Source of the DNA: Nostoc linckia NIES-25
GTDB taxonomy: Bacteria; Cyanobacteriota; Cyanobacteriia; Cyanobacteriales; Nostocaceae
Reading direction: 5' to 3'
Assembly (NCBI RefSeq): GCF_002368035.1
Contig: NZ_AP018222.1
Coordinates: 4,333,534-4,397,533, forward strand
Length of the DNA stretch: 64,000 nt
The number at the start of each line of letters is the position of its first letter. The stretch's first letter is position 1. The notes below the pieces were generated by a model. The model did not search any database, had not been told where the DNA came from, and was given only the letters and a program-made list of their open reading frames with translations. Positions 18,547 through 27,930 of this stretch are shown here, piece after piece. A program made the position numbers and the translations under genes.

Positions 18547-19494
18547 ATGGAAACCATCGCATTGGGGCAAAACGGCCCAGTTGTTACACCTTTGTGCATA
18601 GGCACTTGGGCTTGGGGTGATAAACTCTTTTGGAATTATGGCAATGACTACGGCCCGGAACAGTTACAAGAAGCCTTCACCGCAGCGCTACAAGCTGGTG
18701 TTAACTTCTTCGACACTGCCGAAATCTACGGAATGGGATTATCAGAGAAATTTTTGGGCGAATTTATGCAACAGACACAACAACCTGTGCAAATCGCCAC
18801 AAAATTTGGCCCCCTACCGTGGCGATTTACAGGTCAATCTGTATCTGATGCTTTGACACACAGTCTCAAACGCCTACAAGTAGAGCAAATCGCCCTCTAC
18901 CAAGTACATTGGCCTTTTGCTTTCTTTTTAAGCCAAAAAACTCTGATGAATGCTTTAGCCGATGAAGTGAAGCGGGGTAGAATTGCCGCAGTCGGTGTGA
19001 GTAATTACTCAGCAGAACAAATGCGAGACGCCCATCAAATATTGGCAGAACGCGGAGTGCCTTTGGCTGTGAATCAAGTACGGTATTCTTTACTCACTCG
19101 CCAAGTTGAAAGTAAGGGTATTGTAGCAACAGCGCGTGAGTTGGGTGTGACTTTGTTGGCTTATAGTCCTTTAGCTCAGGGATTACTCACAGGCAAATAC
19201 ACTATTGATAGTGCCCAAACTCCCACTGGTGCAAGGAAAATAGACCCAAGATTTACTAAAGAAGGCTTACAAAAAATTGCACCAGTAATATTTTTGCTAC
19301 GCAGTCTCGGAGAAAAATACGATCGCACCCCAGCCCAAGTTGCTCTCAATTGGTTAATTTCTCAAGGTAATGTCATTCCCATTGCTGGCGTAAAAACAGC
19401 CGAGCATGTACGTCAAAATGCCGGCGCTTTGGGTTGGAGATTGAACGAAGATGAAATTCTAGAGTTAGAAAAAGTTAGCCGTCCCTGGCTGTAG
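18547..19494 (+). CDS. Aldo/keto reductase
   Basis: The 315-aa (beta/alpha)8 NADPH-dependent oxidoreductase begins METIALGQNGPVVTPLCIGTWAWG. The catalytic tetrad is visible: Asp and Tyr in FFDTAEIYGMG, Lys in IATKFGP and His in YQVHWP. The cofactor-binding end reads VIPIAGVKTAEHVRQNAGALGW. Members reduce aldehydes and ketones to alcohols; the substrate is not predictable here. It lies 95 bases downstream of the large helicase-like gene on the same strand. Its composition is that of the native genome, so the two are unlikely to be functionally linked. It converges with a Uma2 gene 21 bases downstream. Confidence 0.88.
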   Translation: METIALGQNGPVVTPLCIGTWAWGDKLFWNYGNDYGPEQLQEAFTAALQAGVNFFDTAEIYGMGLSEKFLGEFMQQTQQPVQIATKFGPLPWRFTGQSVSDALTHSLKRLQVEQIALYQVHWPFAFFLSQKTLMNALADEVKRGRIAAVGVSNYSAEQMRDAHQILAERGVPLAVNQVRYSLLTRQVESKGIVATARELGVTLLAYSPLAQGLLTGKYTIDSAQTPTGARKIDPRFTKEGLQKIAPVIFLLRSLGEKYDRTPAQVALNWLISQGNVIPIAGVKTAEHVRQNAGALGWRLNEDEILELEKVSRPWL

Positions 19495-19515
19495 AAACTT
19501 TGCAATGCAACGTCT

Positions 19516-20094
19516 CTACTCGAACACCAAAGGCCAAAGTTCTGACACTACTAGTTCCCAACCTGGTAATAATTCTGGTAGTGTCAGTTTGTCGTTGTCC
19601 TGCAAAAGTATCGGTTCTTGGTTGAGGCGATAAACTGTGACCGTCAATTTATCAGGATCGATGAGGATACCAACTGTACATCCCAGTTGTAAAAATAGCT
19701 GAATCTTTTCTACCAATGGTTTAATCCGGTCTGACTTGGATTTTATTTCTACCATCAAGTCAGGCACGAGTTCCACAAAGTCGCGCTTGCTAATTTTAAG
19801 TCGATCGGCACGAACAAAAGACACATCGGGAGCGCGGAGATTTCGTTTTTCGTTATCAGCTTCTTTGCCGTTTTCCGTTTCTAAGGTAGGCAAAATAAAG
19901 CCAGCGCTGGAACCAGTCACCCGTCCTAATTTTCGTGGGCGTACCCAATTACCAAGTAATCTAATTAACTCAGCACCGATTTCTTCTGATTCATAATCTG
20001 ATGGCCCCATAACAATTATATTTCCGTCTACCAGCTCCATCTGCCATTCTGGATGCTCTGCTTGTAGTTGCTCTAAGTCTGGAATACTGAACAT
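19516..20094 (-). CDS. Uma2 family (DUF820) putative endonuclease-fold protein
   Basis: This 192-aa Uma2/DUF820 protein is of standard length and lacks the repetitive C-terminal tails seen in the two paralogues at 4-5.5 kb. The nuclease-fold core is clear: WQMELVDGNIIVMGPS near the start, LRAPDVSFVRADR with the first acidic residue, and LVPDLMVEIKSKSDRIKPLVEKIQLFLQLGC with the E-x-K pair. That arrangement fits a PD-(D/E)xK active site. Biological role unknown. It is convergent with the aldo/keto reductase and upstream of a repeat-rich gap. Confidence 0.85.
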   Translation of the reverse strand: MFSIPDLEQLQAEHPEWQMELVDGNIIVMGPSDYESEEIGAELIRLLGNWVRPRKLGRVTGSSAGFILPTLETENGKEADNEKRNLRAPDVSFVRADRLKISKRDFVELVPDLMVEIKSKSDRIKPLVEKIQLFLQLGCTVGILIDPDKLTVTVYRLNQEPILLQDNDKLTLPELLPGWELVVSELWPLVFE

Positions 20095-20293
20095 AAGACC
20101 ACGAAGAATGCATCTTTAATTCATCTTCTTACAAACTTGTAGAAGAAGTTACCCAAAAATTCAAAAAGTCAAGAGTCCAAAGTCAAAATCTTAACTCCTA
20201 ACTCTCAACTCTTAACTCTCTCAATTTTAGATTTTGAATTTTGGATTGAAGTAAAAATTAGAAATCTAAAACCCAAAATTCATTAACTTCTAA

Positions 20294-21829
20294 CTAAGAA
20301 GCAGATTCCCTAGCTGTAGGCGAACCTAACTTTTGAGTGGGTGACACAGAAGCATCGCGACGGCTTGTCCGCAGTTTGGGCTTGGGAGTACCATTTTTTT
20401 CTTCTTCCCCAGCACTGTTATCTGATTTCCAGCTAGAACGGGGGCGATCGCCAGATTCCCGGCGCTTACCGTGGGCAAGTCTGGGTTTGGGAGTGGCGGG
20501 TTCCTCTTGGGGAATTTCTACTTCGGATTGCAACCAAGCAGGACGAGTTTGGTCGTAAGCGATTTGCAATGCCGCAGCAGCGATCGCTTGAGCATCATAT
20601 TTTTCAATCAATTCGCTGACGATGGGCAAAAATGAAGCCAAACGTTCGCCAGCTAAAGCTTCGCGCACTTGTTCTTGCAATTTCAAGATGTGCCGCGCTT
20701 CAATTTGCGCCCGTGTAGGAATTGACAATACTTGCCAAGCTTGGCGGTTATGACGTTCAAATGTTTGCTGCTTGCGCCGTTCAAATGGTTGTACTAAAGA
20801 AATTGCGGTTCCTTCTTTACCAGCACGACCAGTACGACCAATGCGGTGAACGTAAGTTTCTACGCTATCAGGTAAGTCGTAGTTGATCACATGAGAGAGT
20901 TGATCGACATCTAATCCGCGTGCCGCAATATCAGTTGCTACCACCCAACGTACTTGACGATTCCGGAATCGGCTCAATAACCGTTCCCGTGCTTGTTGGG
21001 ACAAGTCACCGTGGTATTCATCGACACTGTGCCCAGCTGCTTGCAGTTGATTGGTGAGTTCGGCGGCGGTACGTCTGGTGCGAACAAAGATTAAAGCTGT
21101 TTCTGGATCTTCCATTTCCAGAATTGGCTGTAAAGCTTTGGCTTTTGTCCAGTGGCGAGGGATTAGGTAAGCTACCTGATTGATTTTGTTAGGTGCGGCT
21201 TTTGGTTGTTCGACGGTGACTGTCGCAGGCGATCGCAAAAACTTGTTCACCAAAGAACGAATCGATGGTGGCATTGTCGCCGAAAATAAGGCTGTTTGGC
21301 GATCTGTAGGTGCTTGGGAGAGAATTTTTATTACATCGTCAATAAAGCCCATGCTCAACATTTCATCGGCTTCATCCAAGACAAACCATTTTACTTGGTC
21401 GAGCTTCAAACAGCCGCGATCGAGCAAATCTATTACTCGTCCTGGGGTGCCGACAACGATGTGAACGCCACGTTTGAGCTGTAACATTTGCCGCTCAATT
21501 GATTGACCGCCATAGATTGCTAAAACCCGCAATCCATCATTGCCAATAAACTGGGCGATCGCATCGTGAACTTGCATGGCTAATTCACGAGTTGGCGTTA
21601 AAATCAACGCCTGCACAGCTTTTTGATTAATATCCAGCCGTTCTAAAATTGGCAGTGAAAATGCTGCTGTTTTACCCGTCCCAGTTTGAGATTGACCGAC
21701 TACATCGCGACCCGCCAATAGTTGGGGAATTGCTTGGGTTTGAATACTAGTAGGTGTGGTAAAGCCAATTTTTTCTAATTGCTCGACGCGTTCTTGGGAA
21801 ATACCTAATTCTTGAAACGAAAGATTCAT
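20294..21829 (-). CDS. crhR: DEAD-box RNA helicase of the CrhR type
   Basis: About 511 aa from the ATG at 21829, which has TAGGAG five to six bases upstream; a TTG one codon earlier is less likely. The two RecA-like domains carry the Q motif region, SQTGTGKT, VLDEADEM, SAT and HRIGRTGRAG. A middle region of about 120 residues and a basic, disordered tail of about 70 residues follow (KPRLAHGKRRESGDR, KLRTSRRDASVSP). It lies directly downstream of rimO on the same strand, the arrangement known from Synechocystis, where crhR is cold- and redox-responsive and the dicistron is processed. Assignment as crhR rests on that synteny plus family; crhB-type naming is an alternative. Confidence 0.88.
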   Translation of the reverse strand: MNLSFQELGISQERVEQLEKIGFTTPTSIQTQAIPQLLAGRDVVGQSQTGTGKTAAFSLPILERLDINQKAVQALILTPTRELAMQVHDAIAQFIGNDGLRVLAIYGGQSIERQMLQLKRGVHIVVGTPGRVIDLLDRGCLKLDQVKWFVLDEADEMLSMGFIDDVIKILSQAPTDRQTALFSATMPPSIRSLVNKFLRSPATVTVEQPKAAPNKINQVAYLIPRHWTKAKALQPILEMEDPETALIFVRTRRTAAELTNQLQAAGHSVDEYHGDLSQQARERLLSRFRNRQVRWVVATDIAARGLDVDQLSHVINYDLPDSVETYVHRIGRTGRAGKEGTAISLVQPFERRKQQTFERHNRQAWQVLSIPTRAQIEARHILKLQEQVREALAGERLASFLPIVSELIEKYDAQAIAAAALQIAYDQTRPAWLQSEVEIPQEEPATPKPRLAHGKRRESGDRPRSSWKSDNSAGEEEKNGTPKPKLRTSRRDASVSPTQKLGSPTARESAS

Positions 21830-21934
21830 CAATTCTCCTAAATTTTATCTAAGGATTTTTGGATTAGTCATTAGTCATTAGTCATTAGTCATTTACTAAG
21901 GACAACCGACGAAGGACAACTGACAAATGACAAA
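21830..21934. repeat. GTCATTAG / GGACAAC repeat in the rimO-crhR spacer
   Basis: The roughly 100-base spacer holds four TTAGTCA units followed by GACAACCGACGAAGGACAACTGACAA-type decamers. The same family fills 34229-34350. It lies in the putative dicistronic transcript, so it would be part of the mRNA. Confidence 0.65.
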
Positions 21935-23254
21935 TTAGTTATTGACAACTTGACCGTATAGGTCATAGGCATCAGCGTGGTGAATCGCTACTGGCACGAT
22001 GGTTCCTAACTTTGCCTGTCCTTGGACATATACTTGGCCATCGACCTCTGGGGAAAATCTACCTGAACGACCGATTAATTCACCACTTTCAGGATTTTCT
22101 TGCTCAATCAGGACATCGACGATTTTGCCTATTTCCTGTTGATTTTTCTTTTGGGAAATCGGTTGCTGGAGTTCCATCAGTCGATCTCGGCGCTCGTCCA
22201 TCACTTCTTGAGATAACTGATTTGGCAGGTTGTAGGCGGGGGTTCCTTCTTCTGGTGAAAAGGTGAAGACGCCAACATGGTCAAACTCATGCCGCCGGAC
22301 GAATTCTAGTAGATGCTCAAAATGCTCGCTTGTTTCTCCTGGGAAACCAACAATAAATGTTGTCCGCAATACGGCTGTTGGTAGTGCCGTTTTGATGCGA
22401 TCTATAATCCCATCATTTACACGTCCTTGCCAGGGACGGTTCATGGCACGGAGAATCTCTCCATGAGAATGTTGCAAGGGCAAATCGAGATAAGGCAAGA
22501 CGTTGGGTGTTTCTTTGATTGCCGCTATTACATCTTGTGTCAATCCCGTGGGATAAGCGTAGTGCATTCTAATCCACGGTATATTCACGTTCCCCAAAGC
22601 GCGGAGTAATTCGGCTAGCTTTGGCTGACCATAAATATCTAAACCGTAATTAGTCGTGATTTGGGAAATTAAAATAATTTCCTGCACTCCCTGACTAACT
22701 AACTGCTCGGCTTCAGCGACTATCGATTCTATAGTACGCGATCGCTGGTTCCCTCTTAAATGAGGAATTATACAAAATGCACAACGATAATCACATCCTT
22801 CGGCAACCCTGAGGTAAGCTACGCCCTCTGTTGTAGTGCGATAGCGCGGTGTAGTTTCGTCAGCAATGTAGGTTGGTTCGATACTAACCTGTTTGACCCG
22901 TTCGCCTTGTTCTACACGCTCAATTACATTTACAATTTTGTGATAATCACCTGTACCCACCACAGCTACTGCTTCCGGCAACTCATCCAAAAGTTGTTCT
23001 TGGAAATGTTGCGCCATACAGCCAGTAATCACGATTTTTTTGTTTGCTTCTGCCAGTTCTACCAAAGTCCTGACAGATTCAAGTCTCGCAGCTTCAATAA
23101 AACTACACGTATTAACAATAACGTAATCTGCTAACTCTTCATTTGTATCTACACCATAGCCTGCTTCTGTGAGCATTCCTAACATGTGTTCTGTATCTAT
23201 TCGATTTTTCTCGCAGCCCAGGTGAGAAATGGCAATTGTTGGCTTGTCACCCAT
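21935..23254 (-). CDS. rimO: Ribosomal protein S12 methylthiotransferase RimO
   Basis: This 439-aa radical SAM enzyme adds a methylthio group to the conserved aspartate of ribosomal protein S12. Domains in order: the N-terminal UPF0004 domain with ISHLGCEKNRIDTEHMLG and two further cysteines (VNTCSF, VITGCMAQ) for the auxiliary 4Fe-4S cluster; the radical SAM core with CDYRCAFCIIP; and a C-terminal TRAM domain (from about 375, ending AIHHADAYDLYGQVVN). Length is normal. crhR follows on the same strand after about 105 bases, so the two are probably co-transcribed. Confidence 0.95.
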   Translation of the reverse strand: MGDKPTIAISHLGCEKNRIDTEHMLGMLTEAGYGVDTNEELADYVIVNTCSFIEAARLESVRTLVELAEANKKIVITGCMAQHFQEQLLDELPEAVAVVGTGDYHKIVNVIERVEQGERVKQVSIEPTYIADETTPRYRTTTEGVAYLRVAEGCDYRCAFCIIPHLRGNQRSRTIESIVAEAEQLVSQGVQEIILISQITTNYGLDIYGQPKLAELLRALGNVNIPWIRMHYAYPTGLTQDVIAAIKETPNVLPYLDLPLQHSHGEILRAMNRPWQGRVNDGIIDRIKTALPTAVLRTTFIVGFPGETSEHFEHLLEFVRRHEFDHVGVFTFSPEEGTPAYNLPNQLSQEVMDERRDRLMELQQPISQKKNQQEIGKIVDVLIEQENPESGELIGRSGRFSPEVDGQVYVQGQAKLGTIVPVAIHHADAYDLYGQVVNN

Positions 23255-24140
23255 ATTTTGAAAAAATCTTCAGTTTTTTTCTTGTAATCAAATTCATTCC
23301 AAGCACTGACGCAAGCTTTTTTTATCAACATCCTCATGAGAGGATTAACAGCGGTAAATTCCCACTGTCAGCAAATCCCCGTTAAGCTATGACCCTATCG
23401 TTAATAAAAATAGAGGTCATGTTATGATACTTCTATCAATTTGTTCCCCAGGGTAAATTGAAGTGTCTTTGGGTACATTTGACACTTGTAATGTTTTTTA
23501 ACAATGGTCTATTGGTATTTTACATTACCACAGCGTGTGCGTTGTTAACCTACCCCATCGGGAAGCCGCCCAAAGGGCTTGTTGTGAGAAGTCGCTACCC
23601 TCAGGGAAATCGCCTTCGCGACTACGCCCATAAAGCAGTAATGGTACTTTGGCGATCGGCTAGTCCTACGACTGTGCGCGGACGAGACGCCTAAACCACG
23701 GAAAGCTGCCTTGCGTGTTGTGAGTGGCAAACTCCTCTTGTAGCCAGGTTTTATCTTAACATATCTTATGACAAATTTGACGCCAATTTCCATCTTCGGA
23801 AGGAGGCAGTAAACCGACCAAGTAAAAAAAACAGACAAGGGGACAAGGAGAGAAGTTGGAGCGGAGGTTTCCTCCGATCCAAACTTCGGAGGACAAGGGG
23901 ACAAGGTATTGGGAGTGCTAAATTCTGAATTCTGAGTTCTGGGTTCTGAATTCTGAATTCTGAGTTCTCAATTCTGAGTGCCGAATTTTGTAAAATTGAC
24001 TTATGCAAAATTATTCAAAAATCAAAAAGCTGATGAGTCAAGCTTTTCGGGTATTTTGAATTGTAGGTATATTTGGGTGTTGTAGTACTAGCCTCTAATC
24101 TCTAGTCTCCAATCCCTAATCCCTCGCAATAATTAAAGAC
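23255..24140. other. Gene-free stretch between rimO and btpA with repeats
   Basis: About 890 bases between divergent genes. Around 23560-23700 lies a GC-rich block of palindromic fragments (GGAAGCCGCCCAAAGGGCTT, GACGAGACGCC), typical of dispersed cyanobacterial repeats. Around 23800-23900 there is an AGGGGACAAGG-type repeat. At about 23920-23985 there is a tandem array of TTCTGAATTCTGAG units. No convincing coding sequence or RNA gene is seen; short open frames here are made of repeat sequence. Confidence 0.6.
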
Positions 24141-24989
24141 GTGGACTTATATCAGCTATTTAAAACTCGCTCACCGATTATTGGCGTGGTTCACCTACTA
24201 CCACTGCCAACCTCACCCCGTTGGGGAGGTAGCCTGAAAGCGGTAATTGACCGCGCCGAACAAGAAGCCGCAGCCTTAGCCAGCGGAGGTGTTGACGGCA
24301 TGATTGTGGAGAATTTTTTCGACGCGCCGTTTACCAAAAACCAAGTAGATCCAGTGGTTGTGAGTGCCATGACGATGGTGGTGCAGCGGATACAGAACTT
24401 GGTAACATTGCCAGTGGGCTTAAATGTGTTGCGAAACGACGCCAAAAGTGCAATGGCGATCGCCAGCTGTGTCCAGGCACAATTTATCCGCGTCAACGTC
24501 CTCACAGGAGTGATGGCAACAGACCAAGGATTAATTGAGGGAGAAGCCCATCAACTACTCCGTTATCGACGGGAGTTGGGCAGCGATGTTAAAATCCTGG
24601 CCGATGTGTTGGTGAAACACGCCCGTCCTTTGAGTTCTCCAAATCTCACAGTCGCCGTTAAAGACACCATTGAAAGGGGTTTAGCAGACGGGGTGATTTT
24701 GTCTGGTTGGGCCACTGGTAGCCCTCCTAACTTAGAAGATTTGGAACTAGCTTGTGGTGCAGCAGCTGGAACCCCAGTATTTATAGGTAGCGGGGCAAAT
24801 TGGGAAAATATTGATACATTAATGCAGGCAGCAGATGGAGTCATAGTTTCCAGTTCCTTGAAACGTCACGGACGGATAGATCAACCAATTGACCCCATTC
24901 GCGTCAGTCAATTTGTGGAAGCCACACGTCGCAGTTGGAACTCCAAAAGTGAAAGCAAGTCACCAGGACAAGTGAAATTACATTCTTAG
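24141..24989 (+). CDS. btpA: Photosystem I biogenesis protein BtpA
   Basis: This 282-aa protein is of the BtpA/SgcQ family, with a TIM-barrel-like fold. It starts at GTG, reading MDLYQLFKTRSPIIGVVHLLPLP. The conserved parts GGVDGMIVENFFDAPF, LPVGLNVLRNDA and VFIGSGANWENI are intact. In Synechocystis BtpA is a thylakoid-associated protein needed to stabilise the PSI reaction centre proteins. Length matches the family. The VKOR-Trx gene follows on the same strand after a short STRR-filled gap, which suggests but does not prove a shared role in photosystem assembly. Confidence 0.92.
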   Translation: MDLYQLFKTRSPIIGVVHLLPLPTSPRWGGSLKAVIDRAEQEAAALASGGVDGMIVENFFDAPFTKNQVDPVVVSAMTMVVQRIQNLVTLPVGLNVLRNDAKSAMAIASCVQAQFIRVNVLTGVMATDQGLIEGEAHQLLRYRRELGSDVKILADVLVKHARPLSSPNLTVAVKDTIERGLADGVILSGWATGSPPNLEDLELACGAAAGTPVFIGSGANWENIDTLMQAADGVIVSSSLKRHGRIDQPIDPIRVSQFVEATRRSWNSKSESKSPGQVKLHS

Positions 24990-25126
24990 GGAATAGGGAG
25001 AGAGTGAGGAGTTATGAGTTATGAGTTATGAGTTTTAAATTGATTGTTCCTAAATTCCTGATTCTTAACTCCTCACTTCTCACTCTTAACTCTTAACTCC
25101 TAACTCTTAACTCCCAAAGCAGTTCT
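24990..25126. repeat. STRR tract with inverted arms
   Basis: GAGTTATGAGTTATGAGTT units face AACTCCTCACTTCTCACTCTTAACTC units, so the tract can fold back on itself. It belongs to the same repeat family as 7096-7200 and 33500-33690. Confidence 0.65.
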
Positions 25127-26113
25127 ATGATTCGCCGCCGTTCTACTCCTTGGATTCATAAATGGTCACGTCCATTGATTGCCGCGATCGCTGGATGTGG
25201 TGCCTTAACGACAGGTTATCTCACCATAGAAAAGTTAACAGGAGGCAGTGCAGCTTGTGTGGCACAGGCTGGTGTCAAAGGCTGTAATGATGTGCTTTCC
25301 AGTCCTTGGGCAACAGTTTTTGGTCAGCCATTAGCTTTGTTTGGGTTTTTGGCATACACAGGTATGTTGATATTAGCTTTGGCTCCTTTGGTATTTTCCT
25401 CACCAGACAATAATAGTCGCAAGCAACTGGAAAATTGGACGTGGTGGCTCCTGTTGGTGGGTGCGATCGCTATGTCTGTGTTTAGCGGTTACTTAATGTA
25501 CCTGCTGGCATTCCAAATCAAAGCTTTTTGTCCTTACTGTATCGGTTCAGCTTTGTTCTCCACTAGCCTTTTGGTACTGACAATTATTGGTCGTACTTGG
25601 GAAGATGTTGGACAAATCTTGTTTACCGCCCTAATTGTCGGCATGGTGACGCTGATTGGTACTTTAGGGATTTATGCTGGTGTAAATCAGTCAGATAGTA
25701 CACCTGGAACTCCTGGACAACCTGTAAAAATCTCCTTTGTTCCCAAGGTAGATCCTAACCCCGCAATAGGAGGGTGGGAAATCACTACAACCTCTGGTGA
25801 AGCAGAAATAGCCCTAGCCCGACATCTAGCGAAGATAGGTGCTAAGGAATACGTGGCTTTTTGGTGTCCTCACTGCCACGAACAAAAGCTGATCTTTGGC
25901 AAAGAAGCTTATCAAGAAATCAACAATAATATTAAGGTAGAGTGCGCCCCTCCAGGACTCAAAGCTCAACCAGAACTGTGTCAAGCTGCAAAAATTGAAG
26001 GCTTCCCGACTTGGATTATCAATGGGAAAAGCTATAGTGGAGTGCAAAATTTAGAGGAACTAGCCAAAGTTTCTGGTTACACAGGCCCTAGTAACTTCAA
26101 ATATTTCAAGTAA
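25127..26113 (+). CDS. VKOR-thioredoxin fusion, thylakoid disulfide-forming enzyme
   Basis: The 328-aa protein has a vitamin K epoxide reductase domain (about 15-185, four to five membrane helices) fused to a thioredoxin-like domain (about 210-328). The loop cysteines are C44 and C53, the quinone-proximal pair is C135-P-Y-C138, and the thioredoxin-like pair is C247-P-H-C250. In cyanobacteria and the plant homologue LTO1 this fusion oxidises cysteines of lumenal or periplasmic proteins and passes electrons to quinone; in plants it is required for PSII assembly. All redox cysteines are present. It follows btpA on the same strand and is closed by a strong terminator at 26355-26399. Confidence 0.92.
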   Translation: MIRRRSTPWIHKWSRPLIAAIAGCGALTTGYLTIEKLTGGSAACVAQAGVKGCNDVLSSPWATVFGQPLALFGFLAYTGMLILALAPLVFSSPDNNSRKQLENWTWWLLLVGAIAMSVFSGYLMYLLAFQIKAFCPYCIGSALFSTSLLVLTIIGRTWEDVGQILFTALIVGMVTLIGTLGIYAGVNQSDSTPGTPGQPVKISFVPKVDPNPAIGGWEITTTSGEAEIALARHLAKIGAKEYVAFWCPHCHEQKLIFGKEAYQEINNNIKVECAPPGLKAQPELCQAAKIEGFPTWIINGKSYSGVQNLEELAKVSGYTGPSNFKYFK

Positions 26114-26822
26114 TTGCCAATACAAGGCTGTTTTTGGCGATTTGGCTTTTATATCTGGTATTGGACTCCTATTGGATTGGGTGAAAAAACTCGCTTGCAA
26201 GTGGAAAAGTCTAATTTCCAACTGCCTACTCCCTGCCGATCTTGGGCTGTGCTTCTCTACGAGAGGCTGACGCTACTGCGTCGTTACCGCTTTGTTAACG
26301 CCAACACGAACGCGCACCAGGGAAATAAGTTAAATATCAAGGTGGATTAATATAGTTAACTGGATAAAGACAGCAAGTCTTTATCCAGTTGACTTTTTTG
26401 TTTTTGGTAATATTTATTGATAAATGATAAGTGTTGCTCAATACCTAGATTCCGAATTGGGTATTTGTAAGTAGAATAGGCTTAATGCCTAGCTTTAAGA
26501 CTAAGTTGGCTTGCTTCACGAACTAAAAATACCTGTATCAATTTTTTGTGGCTTTTACTTACAAACATTTAAAGCTGAAGGAACTTGATTGAGTATACTG
26601 GCTCTCATACAGTGTGTACTTTAATTGATTTTTGCAGCACATGGAAGCCGCCTTCGAGTGTAATTATGTCAGCGTTAAACGCGAAAGTGTGTCTGTTGAA
26701 GTTACTCTCAATATGTTTTTGTTATTAGTCAAAAAACGCGAGTTCAAAGAGCAAAATTCCCTTCCTCAGCGTTTGTGCAGATGCCAAGAAAAGCCGAGTT
26801 TCAGAACTTTGGGAGCGGCTTA
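26114..26822. other. Gene-free stretch holding a terminator
   Basis: About 700 bases between the VKOR-Trx gene and the CHASE2 gene. The first 240 bases contain a GC-rich repeat-like block (near 26235-26310). A rho-independent terminator lies at 26355-26399. The rest is AT-rich with no repeat or gene that I can support. GGGAG about eight bases before 26823 is the ribosome binding site of the CHASE2 gene. Confidence 0.6.
26355..26399 (+). terminator. Rho-independent terminator
   Basis: A 16-base arm (26355-26370, GTTAACTGGATAAAGA) pairs with 26378-26393 with a single G-U-type mismatch across a 7-base loop. Six T residues follow. It lies about 240 bases downstream of the VKOR-Trx stop and is the likely end of that transcript. 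Confidence 0.8.
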
Positions 26823-27809
26823 ATGAACCAGCAGCTAGGCAAGCGTTTTATAAGCTTAATCTTTGGACTCAAACAATCGCTTAGTCGAGAACACAAAGAA
26901 TTAATGACTGCTGCTGGCGTTGCAGTCTGCGTCCTGTTTTTGCGCTCCATCGGATTATTACAATCCTTAGAGTTGGCAGGTTTGGATCAATTTTTTCGCT
27001 TACGTCCAAATGAATCGCCAGAAGAACGTATCACTATCGTTGTGATTGATGAGGCCTATTTAGATCAAGTAGGTTCATGGCCGATTCCAGATCGCAATAT
27101 TGCCGAATTGTTGCAAAAATTAAACGTCCATAAACCTCGTGCGATTGGGTTGGATATCTACCGAAATTTGCCAGTGGAGCCTGGTAATGAGGAATTACGT
27201 AATGCTTATAAATCAATGCCAAACTTGATTGGTATTGAACTACTGGCAAATGAAAAAAATAAAAACCTCACTGTTTCACCTCCCTTGGGACTCAATAAGA
27301 ATCAAGTGGGTTTTAACAATGTGCTGTATGACCCTGATGGGAAAGTACGTCGCAGCTTATTGTATTGGCACGTTGAGGATAAAGTACACGAAAGTTTTGC
27401 CTTGAAGTTGGCTTTATCATATTTAAAATCAAAAGGCATTACTCCTACCCAAGCAAAAAGCAACCCTGAGTATTTGCAATTGGGTAAGGCAGTATTTACT
27501 CGTTTTGAAGTTAATGATGGTGCTTATGTGGGAGCTGATGCCAGAGGCTACCAAATTTTATCGAATTTTCCCAAACCCAAATCTCAAAATCCATCTGTGG
27601 AATTTTCTCATTTTCGGCAGGTATCAATGAGTGATGTACTCGCTGATAAAGTCCAAGAAAATTTAATCAAAGATCGGGTGATACTTATCGGCTCTACTGC
27701 ACCTAGCCTTCAGGATTTTGTATTTATTCCTTATTCCAGCGGTTTGATGGGTACGGCGAAGCCTGTGGCTGGTATTCAATTACAAGCCATCAGTGAGAGG
27801 TTAGAATAA
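26823..27809 (+). pseudogene. 5' part of a CHASE2-PAS-GGDEF sensor gene, cut by an insertion sequence
   Basis: The start at 26823 (MNQQLGKRFISLIFG) is chosen for the GGGAG ribosome binding site; an in-frame ATG at 26775 is weaker. The fragment has an N-terminal membrane helix (about 33-50) and the extracytoplasmic CHASE2 sensor domain, with IVVIDEAYLDQVGSWPIPDR and DRVILIGSTAPSLQDF. Native coding ends at 27787. The last residues, ISERLE and stop, come from the insertion sequence. Removing the element and one copy of the duplicated 9-mer joins this part in frame to the part at 29405-30644, giving a 734-codon gene. As it stands the fragment would be a membrane-anchored sensor without output. 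Confidence 0.9.
27779..27787 (+). repeat. Left 9-bp target site duplication (ATTACAAGC)
   Basis: ATTACAAGC occurs directly before the left inverted repeat of the insertion sequence, and again directly after the right one at 29396-29404. A 9-bp duplication is usual for the IS10/IS50 branch of the IS4 family. Confidence 0.9.
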
Positions 27810-27857
27810 AGTGCCTTTTGTCAATCAGTTAAAATACTCAAAATATTCTTAATAAGA

Positions 27858-27930
27858 ATGATAATCGTATTGAGGGTAGGGGGAGGAGGTGAGCGACGCT
27901 CACCTCCTCCCCCTATATTTGATTATCATT
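27858..27930. promoter_or_regulatory. Strong stem-loop upstream of the transposase gene
   Basis: An 18-base arm (27878-27895) and its exact complement (27897-27914) surround a single base, giving a GC-rich stem. Outer arms AATGATAATC (27858-27867) and GATTATCATT (27921-27930) extend it. The position, inside the element between its left end and the transposase start, suits a structure that blocks transcription or translation entering from outside. IS10 and IS50 limit transposase from read-through in this way. The role here is inferred. Confidence 0.6.

Noticed and set aside
23458..23694. Open frame of 78 codons in the rimO-btpA gap
   Set aside because: Non-ATG start and composed largely of GC-rich dispersed repeat fragments.
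26114..26350. Open frame of 78 codons after the VKOR-Trx gene
   Set aside because: It uses a non-ATG start, has no ribosome binding site, reads through a GC-rich repeat-like block and has no recognisable protein character.
26632..26823. Open frame of 63 codons overlapping the CHASE2 start
   Set aside because: Ends at the CHASE2 start, has no ribosome binding site and no domain; likely chance.
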